From NCBI RefSeq assembly GCF_004519305.1, contig NZ_SOZA01000002.1:1-64000 (forward strand): a stretch of DNA of 64,000 nucleotides, read 5' to 3'. Position 1 is the first letter of the stretch. Every line of letters starts with the position of its first letter. Positions 59,910 to 64,000 of the stretch are shown here, piece after piece. The notes beneath the pieces were generated by a model. That model had not been told where the DNA came from. It made no database searches and worked only from the letters and a program-made list of their open reading frames with translations. The translations under genes were made by a program, and so were the position numbers. Origin of the DNA: Pseudomonas sp. RIT623. GTDB taxonomy: Bacteria > Pseudomonadota > Gammaproteobacteria > Pseudomonadales > Pseudomonadaceae.

Positions 59910-61208
59910 ATGCTTCGATCTTTGCGCCTGGCCGCCCTGCTCGGCGGCCTGCTCGTGACGGCGATCGCTTCGGCGCGGGACATCGACCCGCAAAGCTACG
60001 GCTATCCGCTGAAAAACCCGTTCGAGGCGACCATCGCCACCACCCCGCCGGACCAGCGCCCGACGCTGCCCAGCGACGATGACATCGACCAGGCCGATTA
60101 CAGCCTCAACCTGCGCCCAGAGCGCGAGTTCACCCTGCCGGACAACTTCTGGCCGGTGAAGAAGCTGCGCTATCGACTGGCTCGACAAGACCACCAGGCG
60201 CCACTGATCTTCCTCATCGCCGGCACCGGGGCGCCCTATTCCAGCAGCATCAACGAATACCTGAAGAAGCTGTTCTACCAAGCCGGCTACCACGTGGTTC
60301 AATTGTCCTCGCCGACCAGCTGGGACTTCATGAGCGCCGCCTCGCGCTTCGCCACCCCCGGCGTGTCGCGCGACGACGCCGAGGACCTGTACCGGGTGAT
60401 GCAGGCCGTGCGCGCCCAGCACGCGAGCCTGCCGATCAGCGAGTTCTACCTAAGCGGCTACAGCCTCGGCGCGCTGGATGCGGCGTTCGTCAGCCACCTG
60501 GACGAAACCCGGCGCAGCTTCAACTTCAAGCGCGTGCTGCTGCTCAATCCGCCGGTCAACCTGTACACCTCGATCAGCAAGCTGGACAAGCTGGTGCAAA
60601 CCCGAGTCAAGGGCATCGACAAGAGCACCACCTTCTATGAGCTGATGCTGGAAAAACTCACGCGTTACTTCCAGGAAAAGGGCTACATCGACCTCAACGA
60701 GGCACTGCTGTACGACTTCCAGCAGTCCCGCGAGCACTTGTCCAACGAGCAAATGGCCATGCTCATTGGCACCTCGTTCCGCTTCTCGGCGGCCGATATC
60801 GCCTTCACCTCCGACCTGATCAACCGCCGCGGCCTGATCATCCCGCCGAAGTTCCCGATCACCGAGGGCAGCAGCCTCACGCCGTTCTTCAAGCGGGCCC
60901 TGCAATGCGACTTCGACTGCTACCTGACCGAGCAGGTGATCCCCATGTGGCGCGCGCGCACCGACGGCAACAGCCTGCTGCAACTGATCGACCAGGTCAG
61001 CCTGTACGCCCTGGAAGACTACCTGCGCAGCAGCCCAAAGATTGCCGTGATGCACAACGCCGACGACGTGATCCTCGGCCCCGGCGACATCGGTTTCCTG
61101 CGCCGGGTGTTCGGCGAACGCCTGACGCTCTACCCCCATGGCGGCCATTGCGGCAACCTCAACTACCGCGTCAACAGCGACGCCATGCTGGAGTTCTTCC
61201 GTGGTTAA
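59910..61208 (+). CDS. Secreted alpha/beta hydrolase-like protein upstream of mlaA
   Basis: The 432-residue protein has a signal peptide (LRLAALLGGLLVTAIASA, cleavage near residue 22). An alpha/beta-hydrolase core is suggested by PLIFLIAGTGAPY, the nucleophile elbow GYSLGA (Ser185), an Asp pair in MHNADDVILG (385-386) and His413 in YPHGGHCGN, giving a plausible triad. It is probably periplasmic. No family name is certain. GGGGGA precedes the ATG at 59910; the open frame reaches upstream to 59487 without support. Its last eight bases contain the GTG start of mlaA, so the two are coupled. Confidence 0.8.
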   Translation: MLRSLRLAALLGGLLVTAIASARDIDPQSYGYPLKNPFEATIATTPPDQRPTLPSDDDIDQADYSLNLRPEREFTLPDNFWPVKKLRYRLARQDHQAPLIFLIAGTGAPYSSSINEYLKKLFYQAGYHVVQLSSPTSWDFMSAASRFATPGVSRDDAEDLYRVMQAVRAQHASLPISEFYLSGYSLGALDAAFVSHLDETRRSFNFKRVLLLNPPVNLYTSISKLDKLVQTRVKGIDKSTTFYELMLEKLTRYFQEKGYIDLNEALLYDFQQSREHLSNEQMAMLIGTSFRFSAADIAFTSDLINRRGLIIPPKFPITEGSSLTPFFKRALQCDFDCYLTEQVIPMWRARTDGNSLLQLIDQVSLYALEDYLRSSPKIAVMHNADDVILGPGDIGFLRRVFGERLTLYPHGGHCGNLNYRVNSDAMLEFFRG

Positions 61209-62016
61209 CAGACTGCTGCTCGTCACCGCCCTGCTCGCCAGCGCCCAGGCCCTGGCCGACGAAGTCGCGCCACGGGCCAGCGTGGTCGAGGCCGACAACA
61301 TCGGTACCTTGTCGGCCGAGGCCGATGGGTTTCTCGACCCGCTGCGCGAACTGAAATTCAACCCTGGGCTCGACCAGCGCGAGTTCGAACGCTCGACCCT
61401 GGCCGCGCTGAACGTCTACGACCCGCTGGAATCGATGAACCGGCGCGTCTACCACTTCAACTACCGCTTCGATCAGTGGGTATTCCTGCCGGTGGTGGAT
61501 GGCTACCGCTACATCACCCCCGGCTTCGTGCGCACCGGGGTAAGCAACTTCTTCAACAACCTCGGTGATGTGCCGAACCTGTTCAACAGCGTGCTGCAGC
61601 TCAAGCCCAAGCGCTCGGCCGAGATCACCGCGCGGCTGATGTTCAACACCCTGATTGGCGTGGGCGGCCTGTGGGACCCGGCGACCAAGATGGGCTTGCC
61701 GCGCCAGAGCGAGGACTTCGGCCAGACCCTGGGTTTCTATGGCGTGCCCGAAGGGCCGTACCTGATGCTGCCAATCCTCGGCCCGTCGAACCTGCGCGAC
61801 ACCACCGGGCTGGTGGTGGACTACGTGGGGGAGAAGGAAATCAACTACCTGGGCGTGCCCGACAGCGCCAGCGACCATCCGGAAATTACCCTGCTGCGGG
61901 CGGTGGACAAGCGCTACAACACCAACTTCAGCTATGGCCAGACCAACTCGCCGTTCGAGTACGAGAAGCTGCGCTACGTGTATACCCAGGCGCGCAAGTT
62001 GCAGATCGCCGAATAA
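61201..62016 (+). CDS. mlaA: MlaA/VacJ-family phospholipid-transport protein
   Basis: MlaA removes misplaced phospholipids from the outer leaflet of the outer membrane. The 271-residue protein has YDPLESMNRRVYHFNYRFD, the VSNFFNNLGDVPNLFNSVLQ motif and GVGGLWDPATKMGL, all typical, with DFGQTLGFYGVPEGPYLMLPILGPS. The GTG at 61201 has GGAG seven bases upstream. The N-terminus is a signal peptide (NRLLLVTALLASAQALA) with no cysteine, so the usual lipobox is missing. Confidence 0.93.
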   Translation: MVNRLLLVTALLASAQALADEVAPRASVVEADNIGTLSAEADGFLDPLRELKFNPGLDQREFERSTLAALNVYDPLESMNRRVYHFNYRFDQWVFLPVVDGYRYITPGFVRTGVSNFFNNLGDVPNLFNSVLQLKPKRSAEITARLMFNTLIGVGGLWDPATKMGLPRQSEDFGQTLGFYGVPEGPYLMLPILGPSNLRDTTGLVVDYVGEKEINYLGVPDSASDHPEITLLRAVDKRYNTNFSYGQTNSPFEYEKLRYVYTQARKLQIAE

Positions 62017-62030
62017 GGCCCTCCACGCCC

Positions 62031-62148
62031 CCTGTAGGAGCGGCCTTGTGCCGCGAAAGGGCTGCAGAGCAGCCCCGGGATGTCTGCCCACCTCAAGATT
62101 GCCGGGGCCGCAAAGCGGCCCTTTCGCGGCACAAGGCCGCTCCTACAG
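62031..62148. repeat. REP pair (inverted), CTGTAGGAG ends outward
   Basis: REP units at 62031-62060 and 62120-62148 are inverted with their CGAAAGG ends facing. The unit contains GGCCTTGTGCCGCGAAAGG. It lies between the convergent mlaA and patatin genes. Confidence 0.85.
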
Positions 62149-62171
62149 AGGCAGGTGTGCGACCTGGATCA

Positions 62172-63314
62172 TCAGATCCCCAGGAACTGACACAGCTCGC
62201 GCTTCTTGGCCAAAGCATCCTTGCGTCCCAACTCGATCAACTCGCTGCAATAGCTGGCCTCGAACAACAGGTAGCTGAGCACCCCCGCCCCGCTGGTTTT
62301 GGTGGCCCCCGGCCCGCGCAGGAACAGCCTGAGCGCCGCGGGCAATTCACGCCTGTGACGGGCGGCGATCTCATCCAGCGGCTGGCTGGGCGCCACCACC
62401 AGCACCTCGATCGGCGCCAGGCCCAGGCGGCGGGCGTCCAGGTGCGCGGGCAACAGGTGGCTGAGGTGGTTGAGCCGCTGCAACAACTCGATATCGTCCT
62501 CGAGGCTGTCGATGAAGGTGCTGTTGAGCATGTGCCCGCCGATCTGCGCCAGGCTCGGCTGCTGGCCACTGAACAGCCGTTGGCTTGGCAAGGGTGGCGC
62601 TGGCCGCTGTGGGTTGCCACTGACGCCCACCACCAGCACGCGGCTGGCGCCCAGGTGCAGCGCCGGGCTGATCGGCGCCGATTGGCGTACTGCGCCATCG
62701 CCGTAGAACTCCTCGCCCAGGCGCACCGGGGCGAACAGCAGCGGGATCGCCGAACTGGCCAGCAGGTGGTCGATGGTCAAGGGCGTGGGCATGCCGATGC
62801 GCCGATGGCGCAGCCAGGGTTCGATGGTGTCGCGGCCCTGGTAGAAGGTCACCGCCTGGCCGGACTCGTAGCCAAAAGCGGTGACGGCAATGGCACGCAG
62901 CTGGTTGCTGGCCAGGGAATGGGCGATGCCGTCCAGGTCCAGGTGCTCGCGCAACAGGCCACGTAACGGGCTGCTGTCGAGCAATGCCACCGGTGCCTGG
63001 CCGCCTATGCCCAGCAGGCTGTGGCCAACGAAGCGGCTGGCCTGGCGGATCACCCCGGGCCAGTCGCTGCGCAGCACCAGGTGGCTGCGAAAATTCTGCC
63101 AGAAGGCCGTCAGGTGCTGCACCGACTCGCCGAAACGCGTGGCGCCACTGGCCAGCTTGACGGCATTGATGGCGCCAGCGGAGGTGCCGACGATCACCGG
63201 GAACGGATTGGCGGCGCCGGCGGGCAGTAGTTCGGCGATGCCGGCCAGCACGCCGACCTGGTAGGCGGCGCGGGCACCGCCGCCGGAGAGGATAAGGCCG
63301 GTGGTTGAGGTCAT
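62172..63314 (-). CDS. Patatin-like phospholipase family protein
   Basis: The 380-residue protein has the patatin signature: oxyanion loop SGGGARAAYQVG (residues 10-21), GTSAG nucleophile (Ser45) and the catalytic Asp in DGA (Asp206). Length and the C-terminal helical region are in the family range; no signal peptide, so it acts in the cytoplasm or at the inner membrane. Members hydrolyse acyl ester bonds of lipids; the substrate is unknown. It is convergent with mlaA. Confidence 0.9.
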   Translation of the reverse strand: MTSTTGLILSGGGARAAYQVGVLAGIAELLPAGAANPFPVIVGTSAGAINAVKLASGATRFGESVQHLTAFWQNFRSHLVLRSDWPGVIRQASRFVGHSLLGIGGQAPVALLDSSPLRGLLREHLDLDGIAHSLASNQLRAIAVTAFGYESGQAVTFYQGRDTIEPWLRHRRIGMPTPLTIDHLLASSAIPLLFAPVRLGEEFYGDGAVRQSAPISPALHLGASRVLVVGVSGNPQRPAPPLPSQRLFSGQQPSLAQIGGHMLNSTFIDSLEDDIELLQRLNHLSHLLPAHLDARRLGLAPIEVLVVAPSQPLDEIAARHRRELPAALRLFLRGPGATKTSGAGVLSYLLFEASYCSELIELGRKDALAKKRELCQFLGI

Positions 63315-63354
63315 GCATCCTTCCTGGAGTCAGTAGTTGCCAGTACCGGCCCTA

Positions 63355-63380
63355 GCGCGGGGCAAGCCCGCTCCCACGCA
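63355..63380. repeat. Single REP half-unit, GCGGGGCAAGCCC type
   Basis: AGCGCGGGGCAAGCCCGCTC followed by CCACGC lies between the patatin gene and the acyltransferase. It is the same type as the pair near 56630. Confidence 0.65.
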
Positions 63381-63382
63381 GC

Positions 63383-64000
63383 CTAGCGCTGTTTCTTGTC
63401 GTACAACCGCGGTTCGCCCTCAGGCCGCGACTTGAAGCGTCGGTGCGCCCACAAATACTGCTCCGGGCATTCGCGCAATACGCCTTCGACCCACTGGTTG
63501 ATACGCAGGCAGTCGGCCTCTTCGGTTTCGCCAGGGAAGTCCGCCAGCGGCGGGTGCACCACCAGACGATAGCCGCTGCCGTCCTCCAGGCGCTTCTGGG
63601 TGAACGGAATCACCCGCGCCTTACCCAAACGGGCGAACTTGCTGGTGGCGGTGACGGTTGCGGCAGGAATACCGAACAGCGGTACGAAGATACTTTGCTT
63701 CATGCCATAGTCCTGGTCCGGCGCATACCAGATCGCCCGGCCCTTGCGCAGCAGCTTGAGCATGCCGCGCACGTCGTCGCGCTCCACCGCCAGCGAGTCG
63801 AGGTTGTGCCGCTCGCGGCCCCGACGCTGGATGAAATCGAACACCGGGTTGCCATGCTCGCGGTACATGCCGTCGATGGTGTGAACCTGGCCCAGCAGCG
63901 CGGCGCCGATCTCCAGGGTGGTGAAGTGCACGGCCATCAGGATCGCGCCCTCGCCGTCGCGCTGGGCGGCCTGCAGGTGCTCGAGGCCTTCGATATGCGC
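63383..64000 (-). CDS. LpxL/HtrB-type lipid A acyltransferase, 5' end outside window
   Basis: The visible 205 codons form the C-terminal two thirds of a lipid A biosynthesis acyltransferase. The catalytic His-x4-Glu motif is present as HFTTLE near the window edge, followed by HTIDGMYREHGNPVFDFIQ, IWYAPDQDYGMKQSIFVPLFG and a typical C-terminal INQWVEGVLRECPEQYLWAHRRFK. The frame continues to base 64000, so the start lies beyond the window. It would add a secondary acyl chain to lipid A at the inner membrane. Confidence 0.93.
   Translation of the reverse strand, partial: AHIEGLEHLQAAQRDGEGAILMAVHFTTLEIGAALLGQVHTIDGMYREHGNPVFDFIQRRGRERHNLDSLAVERDDVRGMLKLLRKGRAIWYAPDQDYGMKQSIFVPLFGIPAATVTATSKFARLGKARVIPFTQKRLEDGSGYRLVVHPPLADFPGETEEADCLRINQWVEGVLRECPEQYLWAHRRFKSRPEGEPRLYDKKQR

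Overview
The window is a chromosomal segment from a Pseudomonas of the P. putida group. The evidence is the high-GC coding sequence, the gene order cmk / tyrA-aroA fusion / pheA / serC / gyrA / mtnA next to rpsA-ihfB, a third CsrA paralogue of the RsmI type, MupP, the NAGGN osmolyte genes, and many REP elements of the 'TAGGAGCGGCCTTGT' kind typical of this group. Species assignment is inference.

Region 1 (1-1313) is a graveyard of insertion sequences: a piece of an IS3-family transposase, then the 3' ends of two different IS66-family transposases, none intact. Region 2 (1314-15551) is an O-specific antigen cluster, all on the minus strand and read from 15551 down to 1314. It sits beside ihfB/rpsA, where pseudomonads usually carry this locus. 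It encodes dTDP-L-rhamnose synthesis (rmlB, rmlD, rmlA, plus an RmlC domain), a dTDP-3-amino-3,6-dideoxyhexose branch (FdtA/QdtA-type ketoisomerase domain, DegT/DnrJ aminotransferase, and a candidate GNAT N-acetyltransferase), the initiation module WbpM / WbpV-like reductase / WbpL, three glycosyltransferases and a Wzx flippase. The most unusual gene is 14571-15551, where RmlC and the 3,4-ketoisomerase are fused in one polypeptide, so both enzymes that compete for dTDP-4-keto-6-deoxyglucose are on one chain. No wzy polymerase or wzz regulator is visible.

Region 3 (15810-28165, minus strand) is conserved: a beta-CASP metallo-hydrolase, lapA, ihfB, rpsA, cmk, tyrA-aroA, pheA, serC and gyrA. These serve translation, nucleoid structure, aromatic amino acid and serine synthesis, and DNA supercoiling. 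Region 4 (28414-36567) holds methylthioadenosine salvage (mtnA and mtaD, divergent), ubiG, mupP (peptidoglycan recycling), a YciK-type dehydrogenase, a PqqC/TenA-like protein and a membrane GGDEF-EAL protein.

Region 5 (36646-47561) is housekeeping and transport: an ABC exporter, a FrnE-like DsbA protein, trhO, a BolA-family gene, a DUF2059 protein, fumC, an EamA transporter, polyphosphate:AMP phosphotransferase and mnmC. Region 6 (47676-52575) is the N-acetylglutaminylglutamine amide osmoprotectant cluster (asnO, ngg, M42 peptidase). Region 7 (52738-64000) has yheU, rsmI, a short-chain dehydrogenase, a DUF3309 peptide, the acetate symporter pair actP/yjcH, an orphan betaine-binding protein, a GH17 membrane protein, and an envelope-lipid group: a secreted alpha/beta hydrolase overlapping mlaA, a patatin-like phospholipase, and an LpxL-type acyltransferase cut by the window end.

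No rRNA, tRNA or CRISPR array was recognised. Start codons were reassigned from the longest reading frame wherever a Shine-Dalgarno sequence or family alignment from memory favoured an internal start; each case is noted.
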